Origin: Sva-07 sp963793335
GTDB lineage: Bacteria; Actinomycetota; Acidimicrobiia; Acidimicrobiales; Ilumatobacteraceae
NCBI GenBank assembly: GCA_963793335.1
Contig: CAWBZS010000019.1
Span: 21,870-85,869 of the forward strand
Direction of reading: 5' to 3'
Length of the DNA stretch: 64,000 bases
Shown here: in pieces, positions 44,791 through 54,937 of the stretch
Position numbering within the stretch: position 1 is the first letter of the stretch
Layout: each line of letters opens with the position of its first letter
Notes under the pieces: generated by a model
Database searches by the model: none
Told to the model about the DNA's origin: nothing
Seen by the model: the letters and a program-made list of their open reading frames with translations, nothing else
Translations under genes and position numbers: made by a program

Positions 44791-46368
44791 ATGGCCGACG
44801 ACCAGACGTTCCACGACGACATCGAGGGCTACACCGGCCGGCTCAGCTACCGGGTCGGCGAGACCGTCACGCTGCACGTGTCGACGCGCAGCCCGCGCTT
44901 CGACGTGGTCGTCGAGCGGTGGGGTGCCGCGCTGGAACGGCGGTGGGACGCGGCCGACGTGCCCGGCCGGTTCGTCGAGCCGCCACCCGACGCCGACTCC
45001 GCTGGATGTCGTTGGCCGTCGACGATCGAGATCCCCGTCGGCGACGACTGGCAACCCGGTTTCCACCTCGTCACGCTCACCGCGCATGGTGCGCCCGCCG
45101 GGCGCGATGTCGCTCATGCCTGCTTCGTCGTCCGCCGCCGCCCGGACGACCCGGCGCAGGCACGGGCGTTGCTCGTGCTCGACACCAACACCTGGCACGC
45201 CTACAACACCTGGGGTGGGCGCAGCCTCTACACCGGTGGCAGCACGGTGTCGCACGCCCGACCCTTCGGCCGCGGGATGCTGATGCGGCCCGAGGTCGAT
45301 CGAGACGACCGCAAGGCGCGTCCTGTCCGCTGGGGTGAGGAGCCCGACGTCGACGGGTCGATCTTCCAGCGCTACCGAACCGAGCACGCCTACCCGGCGG
45401 CGATCGGTTCGGCCGGATGGTTCACCCACGCCCGCCGGTTCGTCGAGTGGGCGGAGGCGGCGGGTCATCGGTTCGACTACGCCGTGTCGTCGGATCTCGA
45501 ACTCGACCCCGACGCGCTCGCCGGGTACGACCTGGTGCTCAGCGTCGGCCACGACGAGTACTGGTCGGCCGGCCAGCGTCGTGCGGTCGAAGAACACGTC
45601 CGCCGCGGTGGAAACGTGGCGAGCTTCTCGGGCAACACGATGTTCTGGCAGGTCCGCCTCGAAGCGGGTCGGACGGCTGGGCCGGACGGTGCCGCAGGTG
45701 AACTCGCCATGGTGTGTCACAAGTACGCCGCCCACCTCGACGACCCGGTCGTCGCGGCCGGCGACCCGATCGCGATGAGCGGTATGTGGGCAGACCCGCT
45801 GGTGGGTCGACCCGAGTGGGAGGTGCTCGGCGCCGGCTCGGCGTTCGGGCTGTATCACCGCTTCGGTCACGCCACGCCGCGCGGTGTCGGCGGCTTCGTG
45901 GTGTATCGCAACGATCACTGGATGCTGGAGGGCACCGGGCTCGGCTACGGCGACGTCCTCGGCGTCGACGATGGGATCGTCGGTTACGAGACGCTCGGCT
46001 GTCCGCTCACGTTCGACGAGTTCCAGCTGCCCGTCGCCCGGCCGCACCCCGGCGTGCCGGCCGACATCGAGATCGTGGCGTTCACCCCGTCGAGCAACCT
46101 GGTGGTCGGTGAGTACCCGGCGTCGATCTCTGCGCTCAGCGACCAGGGCGACGCCGAGTTCATCGCCACCCGGCTCTACGGCGACGCCGGCGACGACAAC
46201 CTCGCTCGTGTCCGCCACGGCAACGCGGTGATGCTCACGTGTCGACCGTTCGGACCCGACGGCGGCGAGGTGATCACCGTCGGCACCACCGACTGGGTGT
46301 TCGGCCTGGACTCTGACCCCTCGGTGCAGCGGGTGACCGCCAACGTGTTGGACCGGTGTGCCGGCTGA
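44791..46368 (+). CDS. N,N-dimethylformamidase beta-subunit-like protein
   Basis: 525 residues that look like the large DMFase subunit C-terminal family. After a small beta-rich N-terminal part, LLVLDTNTWHAYNTWGGRSL, GSAGWFTHARRFVEWAEAAG, YDLVLSVGHDEYWSAGQRRA and GGNVASFSGNTMFWQVRLE form a glutamine amidotransferase-like core. In DMFase this subunit binds iron and hydrolyses formamides. No small alpha subunit gene is next to it, so the natural substrate is open. It is cytoplasmic, with no signal peptide. Confidence 0.75.
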   Translation: MADDQTFHDDIEGYTGRLSYRVGETVTLHVSTRSPRFDVVVERWGAALERRWDAADVPGRFVEPPPDADSAGCRWPSTIEIPVGDDWQPGFHLVTLTAHGAPAGRDVAHACFVVRRRPDDPAQARALLVLDTNTWHAYNTWGGRSLYTGGSTVSHARPFGRGMLMRPEVDRDDRKARPVRWGEEPDVDGSIFQRYRTEHAYPAAIGSAGWFTHARRFVEWAEAAGHRFDYAVSSDLELDPDALAGYDLVLSVGHDEYWSAGQRRAVEEHVRRGGNVASFSGNTMFWQVRLEAGRTAGPDGAAGELAMVCHKYAAHLDDPVVAAGDPIAMSGMWADPLVGRPEWEVLGAGSAFGLYHRFGHATPRGVGGFVVYRNDHWMLEGTGLGYGDVLGVDDGIVGYETLGCPLTFDEFQLPVARPHPGVPADIEIVAFTPSSNLVVGEYPASISALSDQGDAEFIATRLYGDAGDDNLARVRHGNAVMLTCRPFGPDGGEVITVGTTDWVFGLDSDPSVQRVTANVLDRCAG

Positions 46369-46430
46369 AAGCCACGGTGGCGATTTCGTTACACTCATGG
46401 TGGGCTTGGCCCCGAATGGAGGGTGATGAC

Positions 46431-49103
46431 ATGGGGGTCCGCACAGGAGATCCGCGTCGACGCGAGGTCCGCATCGCTCCGGTGATGACCGGAGGCACGA
46501 GCCTCGCCGTCTGGATGGGAGGTGTGACGTCGGAGTTGTACTCCTTGCTACGTCACGACGAGGCGCCCGCGGGGAGCACCGCTGCGATCTATCACTCGCT
46601 GGTCGACCTGACGTTGACCGATCCCGTGGTCGACGTGGTCACCGGTACGAGTGCAGGTGGCTTGAACGGATGCCTCCTCAGCGTCGCGGTGTGTCTCGAT
46701 CTTCCACTCTCCACCTTCGCGGAGCTGCGACCCACCCTGATGTCCACCGCCGACCTGTCGACACTCCTGCGTTCCGCCGACGAGCGTGATCCGCCGTCAC
46801 TGCTGCAGGGCACGGCCAAGTTCGAGAACGAGATCGCCAGGGTGTTGCGGGGCTGGGCCTGGGGGACCGATTGGGCGGCAGCGAGACAACCCGTCGACCT
46901 CGTCACCACGTACACAGCGATCACGCCGGTCGCCCAGGGTCGCGTCGATGACTTCGGCGAGCCACTCACCGACGTCACCCACGCGGGGACGCTCCGCTTC
47001 AGCGACGGAGACTTCCACGACCCGGACGTCGTGCTCAAGATCGCGTCAGCGGCGAAGACATCGGCTGGCATCCCTGGTCTCTTCGAGCCGAGCTATCTCG
47101 CCAGTGGCCCGGTCGACGCCGCGGTGTCGGGGCGTCAGGATCTGGCGTCGCACAAGTCGGCAAACTTCAGAGACGTCAGCCGTTGGGCAGTCGACGGCGG
47201 GCTCGTCGTCAACTTGCCGCTCGGTGAGGCGCTCGACCGGATCTTTCAGCGACCCGCGAACGGCATCGTGCGTCGTGTCATCTTGTATGTCTGCCCGACG
47301 CCTCGCAACCAGGCCGAGAACTGGAGCGAGCCCGTCGAGCCGTCGCCGAGCATCCTCGCGAGCGCGCTGTCGGTCTTCTCCGCGCCGCGAGCCGAAGGGG
47401 TCGCCGGCGACATCGACGAGATTCGCAGACACAACGCGGGTGTCCACCGTCAGCACATGATGCGGCGATCGATGGCGTCGATCCACAGTGCGATCGGTGA
47501 CGGTCTCGAGCAGGGGACGAATCAGGGCGCGCCGGAGAGCTTGTTCGATGTCTACCGAAAACGCCGCACGGAGTCGTCGGTCGATCTGGTGGTCGACCGC
47601 CGCCGGCAGACCCTCGGGGCATCGGACCCGAGTGTCGATGAGGCGCTGCGGAAGCAGCTCCGGGGACCACGGCTCGCCGTCCTGCCGACCGACGTGAGGG
47701 AGTTGTCTGGCGGCGATCGAGCGTGGGGGTGGGGGATCGCCCCGATCGAGGAAGCGGCGTCGGTCGTGTTGGGTCTGGTGAGCCGAGGGTTGCAGCTCGA
47801 CGCCTCTCGCCGTGGGGTCGACGACGCGGAACAGGCGGCGAAGGACGGTCGATTCCACACGCTCGCGCAGGCCAAGATCGACGTCCACGCTGCGCTCGAG
47901 ACGGTCATCGAGGTGCGCGCCGTCGATGAGCAGTTCTGGAGGGACGAATTCGACTCCGCATCGATCGCGTCGCTCGATGGCGTCTATCAGCGCTGGCCGT
48001 TCGCCCCGGAGTCGGATCTCCAGGAGGCCATCGCCGAGGCAAGCCGCGTCGTGGTGTTCGACAACTTGCGGAACGCTCACCACGCTGTTGCCTCGGCGCT
48101 TGCTGATGCGTGGCCGGTCCTCCGCGAGGTCGCGCTGTCCGCAGGTGCGGTTGAATCCTCGGGGGAGCCGGACGCAGCCGAGCCACCACCGGCCGGCTCC
48201 GGCACGGCGATCTCCCCGGGCCGCCGCGAGGCCGCGCAAGCGCTGTACGACGAGTTGCGAATGCTGGGCGGCGATGCCACCGACGGCATCGAGGAGGTCC
48301 AACGCAGACTGCTCCAACACCACGTGATCGCAACGCTGTTGCTCGACGATGTGATCAGTCGTGAACAGCCCAGCGAGCTGATGCAGGTGAGCTGGAACGC
48401 AATCAATCGTCTCGACCCGCAACGCTCACCCGACGGCAAACTCGTCGGTACCGAACTGGCTCGTCTCGGTGCGTTCCTGAAACCATCGTGGCGGGCGAAC
48501 GACTGGTTCTGGGGGCGGATGGACGGAGCATCACGCCTGGCGCGGCTGCTGCTCGATCCTCGTCGCCTCTTCGAGCTCGGCGTCTCCAGTGCTGCGGTGC
48601 TCGAGGGTCTCGGCATCGAGGATCCCTGCGGCGAGCTCTCGTTCCTGGACGGGGGCCCCGACGTCGAGGTCCCCAAGTTCCTGCCGGCAACGACAGATCT
48701 CCTCATCGAGCGGCTTCAACTCCGCATCGCGCGCGAGGAGTTGCCGAAGATCGCAGACGCAATCGACGCCTCGAACCGGTTGGGAGCCAACGATCCTGAC
48801 GAGGGTCGATTCCACGACGCTGTGGTCGCAGCCTTCGCCGGCGGCCCTCCATCCGACGAACGGATCGCCGAACTCGTCACCATGCTCGACATCGGTTCGG
48901 AGTCAGGGCAGACCGAGGCAGAGTCCAAACTGATGCGCGTCACGTTGGAACGGACCTACGACGTCGCTCGGCAGGCACTCGGCGGGTCGAACTTTCGGAA
49001 TGCAGAGAGATCGAGGCCGATTCGTTGGGGCCTTCGGATCGTGCGACGCCCGATCCTGAACCGCGTGCGCAGACTGGTCGCCGAGCCGCCGACGTCGACT
49101 TGA
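46431..49103 (+). CDS. large patatin-like phospholipase (DUF3376 type)
   Basis: 890 residues. The patatin domain occupies the first 300 residues: GGTSLAVWMGGVTSELYSLL, the nucleophile elbow GTSAGGLNG (GxSxG at residues about 72-76) and the catalytic Asp in WAVDGGLVVNLPLGEAL near residue 255. The remaining 590 residues are helical and match the long actinobacterial patatin-like proteins annotated with DUF3376. It may hydrolyse acyl ester bonds in lipids. ATG at 46431 has GGAGG about seven bases upstream and is preferred over the ATG at 46416. Confidence 0.85.
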   Translation: MGVRTGDPRRREVRIAPVMTGGTSLAVWMGGVTSELYSLLRHDEAPAGSTAAIYHSLVDLTLTDPVVDVVTGTSAGGLNGCLLSVAVCLDLPLSTFAELRPTLMSTADLSTLLRSADERDPPSLLQGTAKFENEIARVLRGWAWGTDWAAARQPVDLVTTYTAITPVAQGRVDDFGEPLTDVTHAGTLRFSDGDFHDPDVVLKIASAAKTSAGIPGLFEPSYLASGPVDAAVSGRQDLASHKSANFRDVSRWAVDGGLVVNLPLGEALDRIFQRPANGIVRRVILYVCPTPRNQAENWSEPVEPSPSILASALSVFSAPRAEGVAGDIDEIRRHNAGVHRQHMMRRSMASIHSAIGDGLEQGTNQGAPESLFDVYRKRRTESSVDLVVDRRRQTLGASDPSVDEALRKQLRGPRLAVLPTDVRELSGGDRAWGWGIAPIEEAASVVLGLVSRGLQLDASRRGVDDAEQAAKDGRFHTLAQAKIDVHAALETVIEVRAVDEQFWRDEFDSASIASLDGVYQRWPFAPESDLQEAIAEASRVVVFDNLRNAHHAVASALADAWPVLREVALSAGAVESSGEPDAAEPPPAGSGTAISPGRREAAQALYDELRMLGGDATDGIEEVQRRLLQHHVIATLLLDDVISREQPSELMQVSWNAINRLDPQRSPDGKLVGTELARLGAFLKPSWRANDWFWGRMDGASRLARLLLDPRRLFELGVSSAAVLEGLGIEDPCGELSFLDGGPDVEVPKFLPATTDLLIERLQLRIAREELPKIADAIDASNRLGANDPDEGRFHDAVVAAFAGGPPSDERIAELVTMLDIGSESGQTEAESKLMRVTLERTYDVARQALGGSNFRNAERSRPIRWGLRIVRRPILNRVRRLVAEPPTST

Positions 49104-49113
49104 CGTCCCCAGC

Positions 49114-49147
49114 AGCGCCGACCGCCTCGTCACGGTCCGGCGGCGCT
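49114..49147. terminator. candidate terminator between patatin and YihY genes
   Basis: Convergent genes. AGCGCCG (49114-49120) pairs with CGGCGCT (49141-49147), and inner ACCG (49121-49124) pairs with CGGT (49133-49136) with a small bulge. There is no U-tract. Confidence 0.45.
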
Positions 49148-50181
49148 CAACGGTGCTCGTCGGGCTCGTCGGGAGACCGGGCGAGGGTGCGGCGCGCTGT
49201 TGCCTGCTGGCCGTCGTCTTCGTAGTGCACCTTCACCGACTGGAAGCCCTTGAACTGCTGGGCGCTCACCGCGGCGAGGTACGCGCGTCGGTCGGCGTCG
49301 GTGAGATCGACGTTGTCCGTGAACGGTGTCAGCAACGCCCGTGGATACAGCCGTTTGGCGCGCACGACGTTGATCTCCGAGCCGATCACCACGCCGACGG
49401 CGGCGAAGAAGATCCACGCCAACAGGCCGAGTACCAACGCGAACACCCCATAGGTGGCGCCGGCGTCCTTGACGATCGTGCCGACGAACGCCGTTCCGAA
49501 GAACTGCAGCAACTGCCAGATGACCGCGGCGACGACCGCGCCGGGGATCACATCGCGATTGCGCACCCCGGCGGGACGGAAGATCCTGAACGTCACGATG
49601 AACACCGCACCGTTGACGAGGATCGACACGGCGATCGCGGCGGCAGTGTTCCACGTCCCGACGTCAGCGCCGTAGGCCCCGGCGTTCGATCCGGCGCCTG
49701 CCAGGACCGTCGTGACGACGACGGCGATCCCGGCGACGGCGATGAGGCGGAGACTTCGCAGGCGTGCCCGGATGGGGTTCGGGCGGTGGTTGCGCGGCAC
49801 CGACCACGTGACGTTCATCGCGTTCTGGATCGCCTGGGCGATGCCGAGGGCGCCGTACAGCGCAACGAGGCCGCCGACGATGATCGCGCCGATACTGCCG
49901 CGGAGCCCCTGCGGATCGGCGATCTCATCACCGATCACCGGGAACTGACTGAGTGTGGAATCGAGGATCTGCTGTTGCAGCTCGGGGCGGCCGTCGAGCA
50001 CGAACCCGAGCACGGAGGTGAGCAGCAGCAGGAGCGGGAAGAGCGACAGGAAGCCGTAGTAGGTGATCAGCGCGGCGAGGTACGGCCCCTGGTCCTCGCC
50101 GAACTTGTAGATCACCCCGATCGGGAACCCGATGACCGGGTGGCGACGCTGGAAGGTGTCGACCCGCTCCGTCAATGACAC
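49147..50181 (-). CDS. YihY/BrkB-family inner membrane protein
   Basis: 344 residues with six hydrophobic segments and the YihY signatures: YLAALITYYGFLSLFPLLLLL near the start, YGALGIAQAIQNAMNVTWSVP and LGLLAWIFFAAVGVVIGSE. The family was once annotated RNase BN but is a membrane protein of poorly known function. The C-terminal tail of about 60 residues is charged and cytoplasmic. Confidence 0.88.
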   Translation of the reverse strand: MSLTERVDTFQRRHPVIGFPIGVIYKFGEDQGPYLAALITYYGFLSLFPLLLLLTSVLGFVLDGRPELQQQILDSTLSQFPVIGDEIADPQGLRGSIGAIIVGGLVALYGALGIAQAIQNAMNVTWSVPRNHRPNPIRARLRSLRLIAVAGIAVVVTTVLAGAGSNAGAYGADVGTWNTAAAIAVSILVNGAVFIVTFRIFRPAGVRNRDVIPGAVVAAVIWQLLQFFGTAFVGTIVKDAGATYGVFALVLGLLAWIFFAAVGVVIGSEINVVRAKRLYPRALLTPFTDNVDLTDADRRAYLAAVSAQQFKGFQSVKVHYEDDGQQATARRTLARSPDEPDEHR

Positions 50182-50360
50182 TCCGTACCGCTTCCTCGAC
50201 CGTCGGCCACTGTTGTCAGCACCCGATCCCGCTAGTCGGCCTCGTCACCACAAGGCTGCGGAGGTTACCTGGCTGAGCCACGCGTAGGCTGGCCGCTCGT
50301 GATGCTCGCAGCGGTTCCTCATCCATCGTGGTCGATCGCATCTGACCCGAAGGCGCTGAC

Positions 50361-51383
50361 ATGAACGCTTCGGGTTCGTACGTGGTCGGGCTCGACAACG
50401 GCGGCACGGCGAACAAGTTCACGGTGATGGATCGCAACGGCGACTTCCTGATCGACCGTCTCGTCGAGTTGCCCAGCCGTGTCACGGAAGGGCCTGCGGT
50501 CGCGATCGGAGCGCTCCACGAGGCGTTCGACGCGGCGATCGAGTTGGCGGGCGTCGACCGAACCGACGTGCTCGGCGTCGGCCTCGACACACCTGGTCCA
50601 GCGACCGCCGACGGGGTGATCTCGACGCGTGGTGGCACCAACTTCGGCCACGACGACTGGCAGGGCTACGACGTCCGAGCCGCACTCGAGCACGAGCTGG
50701 GGTTGTCCGTTGTCTACAGCAACGACGCCAACGCGGCGGCGCTCTACGCTCATCACCGACATTTCGGGGCGATCGGCGGCGAGCGCTCGTCGATCTCGGC
50801 GATCGTCGGGACCGGGCTCGGTGGAGGAGTGATCGAGAGCGGGCGGATCGTGGCGGGGGCGGCCGGGATGGCAGGCGAACTCGGCCACATCCATGTGCCG
50901 ATGGACGGTCTGCTCGCCGATGGTCAACCGACTCCGGTGTGCAACTGCGGGTTCGTCGGCGACGCCGAGAGCGTCGCGTCGCTCACCGGGATCGCCAAGA
51001 ACCTGCTGCCGTACTGGTTGACGCGCTACCCCGATCACGAGCTCGTCGGCGTGGAGCCGCTGGCCGCCGCCAAGCAGGTGCGGGGCCTGGGCGAGCGAGG
51101 CGACGAGCTCGCGTTGCGGATCTTCGAGCAGCAGGCGATGGCGCTCGGCCGCCTGTTCACGATCGCGGCCAACTTCACCGACCCCGATGTGTACCTGCTC
51201 GGCGGGGGTGTCATCGAGGCCGAGCCGTCGTTCCGTGACTGGTTCCTCGAGCGGGTGGAGCACCACACGTGGCTGCGTGACGAGCAGCGCGAGGTTGCAT
51301 CGTTCGCGCTCGTCGCCGATCTCGACATGGCCGGCGCCCGCGGCTCCGCCATCGCCGCGCTCGGCGTGCTCGGCCACCGCTGA
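50361..51383 (+). CDS. ROK-family sugar kinase
   Basis: 340 residues. VVGLDNGGTANKFTVMD is the first phosphate motif (DxGGT), GLDTPGPATADGVI the adenosine side, and SNDANAAALYAHH plus GTGLGGGVIESG the sugar-binding and catalytic Asp region. GELGHIHVP contains the zinc-site His, but the following cysteine motif is reduced to CNCG. These enzymes phosphorylate glucose, N-acetylglucosamine or similar sugars. The exact sugar is unknown. ATG at 50361 is preceded by GAAGG. Confidence 0.88.
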   Translation: MNASGSYVVGLDNGGTANKFTVMDRNGDFLIDRLVELPSRVTEGPAVAIGALHEAFDAAIELAGVDRTDVLGVGLDTPGPATADGVISTRGGTNFGHDDWQGYDVRAALEHELGLSVVYSNDANAAALYAHHRHFGAIGGERSSISAIVGTGLGGGVIESGRIVAGAAGMAGELGHIHVPMDGLLADGQPTPVCNCGFVGDAESVASLTGIAKNLLPYWLTRYPDHELVGVEPLAAAKQVRGLGERGDELALRIFEQQAMALGRLFTIAANFTDPDVYLLGGGVIEAEPSFRDWFLERVEHHTWLRDEQREVASFALVADLDMAGARGSAIAALGVLGHR

Positions 51384-51458
51384 CCCTGGAGCTCGGCGAC
51401 CCGGGGTTGACGGCCCGCCGACTCGTGGAATGGGGTCGGCACCGGTGAGTCTTGGGGT

Positions 51459-53027
51459 GTGGCCGTCAGTGACAGTGTGCGACTCGCCCGCCGGCTCGGC
51501 TGGCTCGATCCGAGGCAGGTTGCGGCGACGACCGCGGCGCTTGCCCGGTGGGGGCCGAGCCTCGCCGCGCTCTACACCGCCGCCGCGGTCCGGCATCGGA
51601 ACAGGGCGGCGATTGTCGACCATCGAGGCACGGTGACGTTCGGTGATCTCGATCGACGCTCGTCATCACTGGCGCAGGGGTTCCGTGCACTCGGCCTTGC
51701 GGGCGGTGACCACCTCGGGGTGTTGTGCGCCAACCATCGTGACTTCGTCGAGGTGTCGATCGCGGCGGCGAAGGCGGGCCTGCCGTGCGTCTACCTGAAC
51801 ACCGGCTTCGCTGCGCCGCAACTCGGTGAGGTCCTGCTTCGCGAGGGCGTACGCGCGGTCGTGGTCGACAGCGACCTGCTGGCGATCGTCGAGGCGTCGG
51901 GCTACGAGGGGCACGTGGTGGTCGCCGACGGTGAGCCTGGCGCAGGATCAGGACCGCATCGGTCGGTCGACGACGTCCGCGCGCTCGGATCGTCGCGGCC
52001 GCTGCTGCCGAGCAAGCCGATCGCCCCGGTGCTGTTGACCTCGGGCACGACGGGCACACCGAAGGGCGCTCGCCGGGATCGGCCCACCGGGCTGTCGTCG
52101 GCGCTCGGTGTGCTCGAGCGGATCCCGTACCAGGCCGGCGACATCGCGGTGATCCCGACGCCGCTGTTCCATGCGTGGGGGCTGGCCCAGCTCACGGTCG
52201 CCGCGTCGACCGCGTCGACCGCGGTGCTGGTGCGCCGGTTCGAGGTGGGCGCGACGCTCGACGCGATCGAGGCCGAGCGGGCTGACGTGCTCGCGGTCGT
52301 GCCGGTGATGATCCAGCGGATCCTCGCTGCTGACACCGACGGTCGCGACCTGTCGTCGCTGCGGATCGTTGCCTGCTCCGGTTCGGCCCTGCCCGCGGCG
52401 GTGGCGACGGAGTGGATGGATCGCTTCGGCGACAACCTCTACAACCTCTACGGCTCGACCGAAGTGGGCCAGGCGACGCTCGCCACGCCCGAGGATCTGC
52501 GGGCCGCACCGGGCACTGCCGGCCGGGTGATCCCCGGCACCGTCGTCGAGGTCGTCGACGACCTGGGTGATCCGGTCGCGACGGGCGACACCGGGCTGAT
52601 CGTGGTCGGCAGCGACGGGCAGTTCACCGAGTACACCGGCGGTGGCACGAAGGACCAGATCCGCGGGTTGATGTCGTCGGGTGATGTCGGGCATTTCGAC
52701 GCCGACGGTCGGCTGTTCGTCACCGGGCGCGCCGACGACATGATCGTCAGCGGCGGTGAGAACGTGTTCCCGCTCGAGGTCGAGGAGGTGCTGCTGGCTC
52801 ATGACGAGATCGTCGATGTGATGGTGTTCGGTGTTGCCGACGACGAGTTCGGCCAACGCCTGGCGGTGCAGGTCGTGCGGCGGCCCGGCGGGTCGATCGA
52901 CGACGACGAGATCCGCTCGCTCGTCGCCACCCGGCTCGCCCGCCACAAGGTGCCCCGCGACGTCACGTTCGTCGACGAGCTCCCCCGCAACGCCACCGGC
53001 AAGCTGCTGCGTCGCCCGAGTCAGTAG
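51459..53027 (+). CDS. AMP-binding acyl-CoA ligase/synthetase
   Basis: 522 residues of the ANL superfamily. LLTSGTTGTPKGARRDRP is the P-loop-like motif A3. YNLYGSTEVGQATLA (A5), TGDTGLIVVGS and SSGDVGHFDADGRLFVTGRADDMIVSGGENVFPLEVEE are the later core motifs, and the catalytic Lys is in PRNATGKLLRR. It activates a carboxylic acid as acyl-AMP and transfers it to CoA, most likely a fatty acid. The GTG at 51459 gives the family N-terminus. Confidence 0.9.
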   Translation: MAVSDSVRLARRLGWLDPRQVAATTAALARWGPSLAALYTAAAVRHRNRAAIVDHRGTVTFGDLDRRSSSLAQGFRALGLAGGDHLGVLCANHRDFVEVSIAAAKAGLPCVYLNTGFAAPQLGEVLLREGVRAVVVDSDLLAIVEASGYEGHVVVADGEPGAGSGPHRSVDDVRALGSSRPLLPSKPIAPVLLTSGTTGTPKGARRDRPTGLSSALGVLERIPYQAGDIAVIPTPLFHAWGLAQLTVAASTASTAVLVRRFEVGATLDAIEAERADVLAVVPVMIQRILAADTDGRDLSSLRIVACSGSALPAAVATEWMDRFGDNLYNLYGSTEVGQATLATPEDLRAAPGTAGRVIPGTVVEVVDDLGDPVATGDTGLIVVGSDGQFTEYTGGGTKDQIRGLMSSGDVGHFDADGRLFVTGRADDMIVSGGENVFPLEVEEVLLAHDEIVDVMVFGVADDEFGQRLAVQVVRRPGGSIDDDEIRSLVATRLARHKVPRDVTFVDELPRNATGKLLRRPSQ

Positions 53028-53080
53028 GGCTTCGATCGGCCGCTGCTGCCGCCTGCGTCAGTGCGTGGTCGCCGAGCTGG

Positions 53081-53929
53081 TCACCCGCTCGTTCCCACGA
53101 ACGAACCGGAGAACGAGCAGCTCTCGTAGTACGGCGAAGGCAGCGCTCCATAGGCGCCGTCCGGCCCCGTCACTCTGAAGTTGGGCACATCGACCAACAG
53201 CAGCTGATCGTCCCCGTCGACGAGTTCGAAGACCCCATCGGCCACCTGGTCGAACGGCTGAGCATCGACCGTCGGATCGTCGGGGCCACCGTCGAACGGC
53301 GCGTCTGCACCAAGCGCTGCCGCCGCGTCGTTGCAGTGATCCCTCGCTGTGTTGAAGACCGAGAGTGCGAGCGCCGGGGAGGGTTGTTCGTCGTCCGAAA
53401 ACCCACTCGGCGGGCAGACGATTCCGAGCCTCTGGAAGAAGGGTGACAGGACCTCCTGGGAATCGTCGAGCACGTCCACGGCAAGGCCGACGGGTCCGAC
53501 GCTGTCGAGCATCTGCTCGCTTGCAGCGGTCCAAGTGTTTGGTCCGAAGAAACCGTCGATCTCGCCCGGGTCGTACCCCAACGCTTGCAAGGTCTGCTGG
53601 AAGCGCGCGATTTCGTCTCGACGACCCTGCGTGTCCGAGCTCAGGTTCTCTCCCGGCCACCTCATGCACGGAGCCGGCACCAATGCTGCTGTCGTTTCCG
53701 GCGCGGCGGTGGTTTCGGGCACCGCTGTTGTCGACGGTGCTGTGGTGGGCGACGCCGAGCCAGTGCCGCCGTCGGTGTCCCGGAGAACGAGGAAGTACAC
53801 GAGGGCGAAGATGAGCAGCATGACCACCACCACGATGGCCACGACCTGCGCCGTGCTCGGACTCGAATTGGTCGATGGTTGCTGGTTCAGACTTGCGTCC
53901 GACGGTGGCGGCTGCGGCTGGTCACTCAT
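53081..53929 (-). CDS. membrane-anchored protein with a possible peptidoglycan-binding motif
   Basis: 282 residues. A Pro/Ser/Gln-rich N-terminus of about 27 residues is followed by one membrane helix (about 28-50, QVVAIVVVVMLLIFALVYFL) and a Thr/Ala-Pro-rich linker. The outside part includes FQQTLQALGYDPGEIDGFFG with PNTWTAAS next to it, similar to the PG_binding_1 repeat. The remainder is unassigned. Convergent with the acyl-CoA ligase. Confidence 0.7.
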   Translation of the reverse strand: MSDQPQPPPSDASLNQQPSTNSSPSTAQVVAIVVVVMLLIFALVYFLVLRDTDGGTGSASPTTAPSTTAVPETTAAPETTAALVPAPCMRWPGENLSSDTQGRRDEIARFQQTLQALGYDPGEIDGFFGPNTWTAASEQMLDSVGPVGLAVDVLDDSQEVLSPFFQRLGIVCPPSGFSDDEQPSPALALSVFNTARDHCNDAAAALGADAPFDGGPDDPTVDAQPFDQVADGVFELVDGDDQLLLVDVPNFRVTGPDGAYGALPSPYYESCSFSGSFVGTSG

Positions 53930-54063
53930 GAGGGGCCACAGTCTGGTTCAAGAGTGAGCGTGCTGGCGCGACCGTCGCGGCAGCGATGCCGGGGAACCGG
54001 TTCCTGATGGTTGGTGCTTGGGGTCGTTTGCGGAAGTGGTGGGGGTTGGTCGCTTCGGCCGCC

Positions 54064-54726
54064 TCAGGAGAAGTTGTCAGCGTCCGATGCGGTCGATGGG
54101 CGGTCGCGCAGGACGGTCACCATCAAGAAGTAGAACGCAGGCACGCTCAGGTAGAGGAACAGGCTCACCTGGTGGCTGGCATCGGCGATGATCATCGCGA
54201 CCGCGTAGAACAGCATCGGAACAGCGGTGAGTGCCATTCCGATGCGTCGCTCTCGAACGGAGATCGGCTCCCACAGCAGCGCCGGGCGACGGCTGATGTA
54301 TCCGTAGAGGGCGAGGCGCACGAGGCTGACGGCGATGAGGACGGCGCCGTACAGGTGCAGGGCGAGCGGTTCGCCGTGGTAGTCGCCGAGCACCGCGGCC
54401 GCGAACGGGACGAGGCACACAGGCAGCAGGAAGACGATGTTGAGCCAGACGACGTCACGGTTGACATGGCGGACGTTGACGAACAGATCGCGGTGCCAGA
54501 CCCAGTACATCCCGACCAGGAAGAAGCTGATGACCCAAGCGATGAGCGTCGGGCCGATCTCGTCGAGCGCCTGGCGCAGCGACTGTTCCGACAGGTTCGA
54601 TGGCACGCCGATCTCGAGAACCAGGATCGTGATGATGATCGCGAACGTGCCATCGACGAATGCCGGAATCCGTTCCGGGTTCGCACGCCGGTCGGTCGCT
54701 CCCGTGTCAGTTGGTTGTGTTGCCAT
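54064..54726 (-). CDS. TMEM175-family (DUF1211) putative ion channel
   Basis: 220 residues with six membrane segments. The first has the family signature RIPAFVDGTFAIIITILVLE, close to the RxxxFSDGVFAI motif of TMEM175, where bacterial members conduct K+ as tetramers. WVISFFLVGMYWVWHRDLF and a second conserved Trp/His region follow. I use ATG at 54726, which has GAGAGA nine bases upstream. The ATG at 54735 overlaps that motif. Confidence 0.85.
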   Translation of the reverse strand: MATQPTDTGATDRRANPERIPAFVDGTFAIIITILVLEIGVPSNLSEQSLRQALDEIGPTLIAWVISFFLVGMYWVWHRDLFVNVRHVNRDVVWLNIVFLLPVCLVPFAAAVLGDYHGEPLALHLYGAVLIAVSLVRLALYGYISRRPALLWEPISVRERRIGMALTAVPMLFYAVAMIIADASHQVSLFLYLSVPAFYFLMVTVLRDRPSTASDADNFS

Positions 54727-54744
54727 GGGCGTCATTCTCTCGCG

Positions 54745-54937
54745 TCAGGCGACCGGTGCCGGTTCCGAGGCCTCGGTGGTGGCAGGGGCGATGGTCTGCG
54801 TGGTGGCCGGCAATGACGTGTCGGCCGGCGGGGGTCTCGTCTCCGTCGGAGGAGTCCGCTCCGCAGGCAGACGCCGCAACCAACAACGCAGCTGCCAGCA
54901 GGCCGGCAGCTGCACGAGATCGTTTGGTCGATCGCAT
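54745..54937 (-). pseudogene. tiny lipoprotein, frameshifted
   Basis: MRSTKRSRAAAGLLAAALL followed by VAASACGADSS is a good lipoprotein signal. The start has an unusually strong Shine-Dalgarno (AAGGAGGTG) six bases upstream. The frame breaks after DGDETP. A +1 step gives PADTSLPATTQTIAPATTEA and ends in SEPAPVA at 54745, a Thr/Pro linker like those of other lipoproteins here, with no folded domain after it. The product would be about 63 residues even if repaired, so the gene is probably also truncated. Confidence 0.5.
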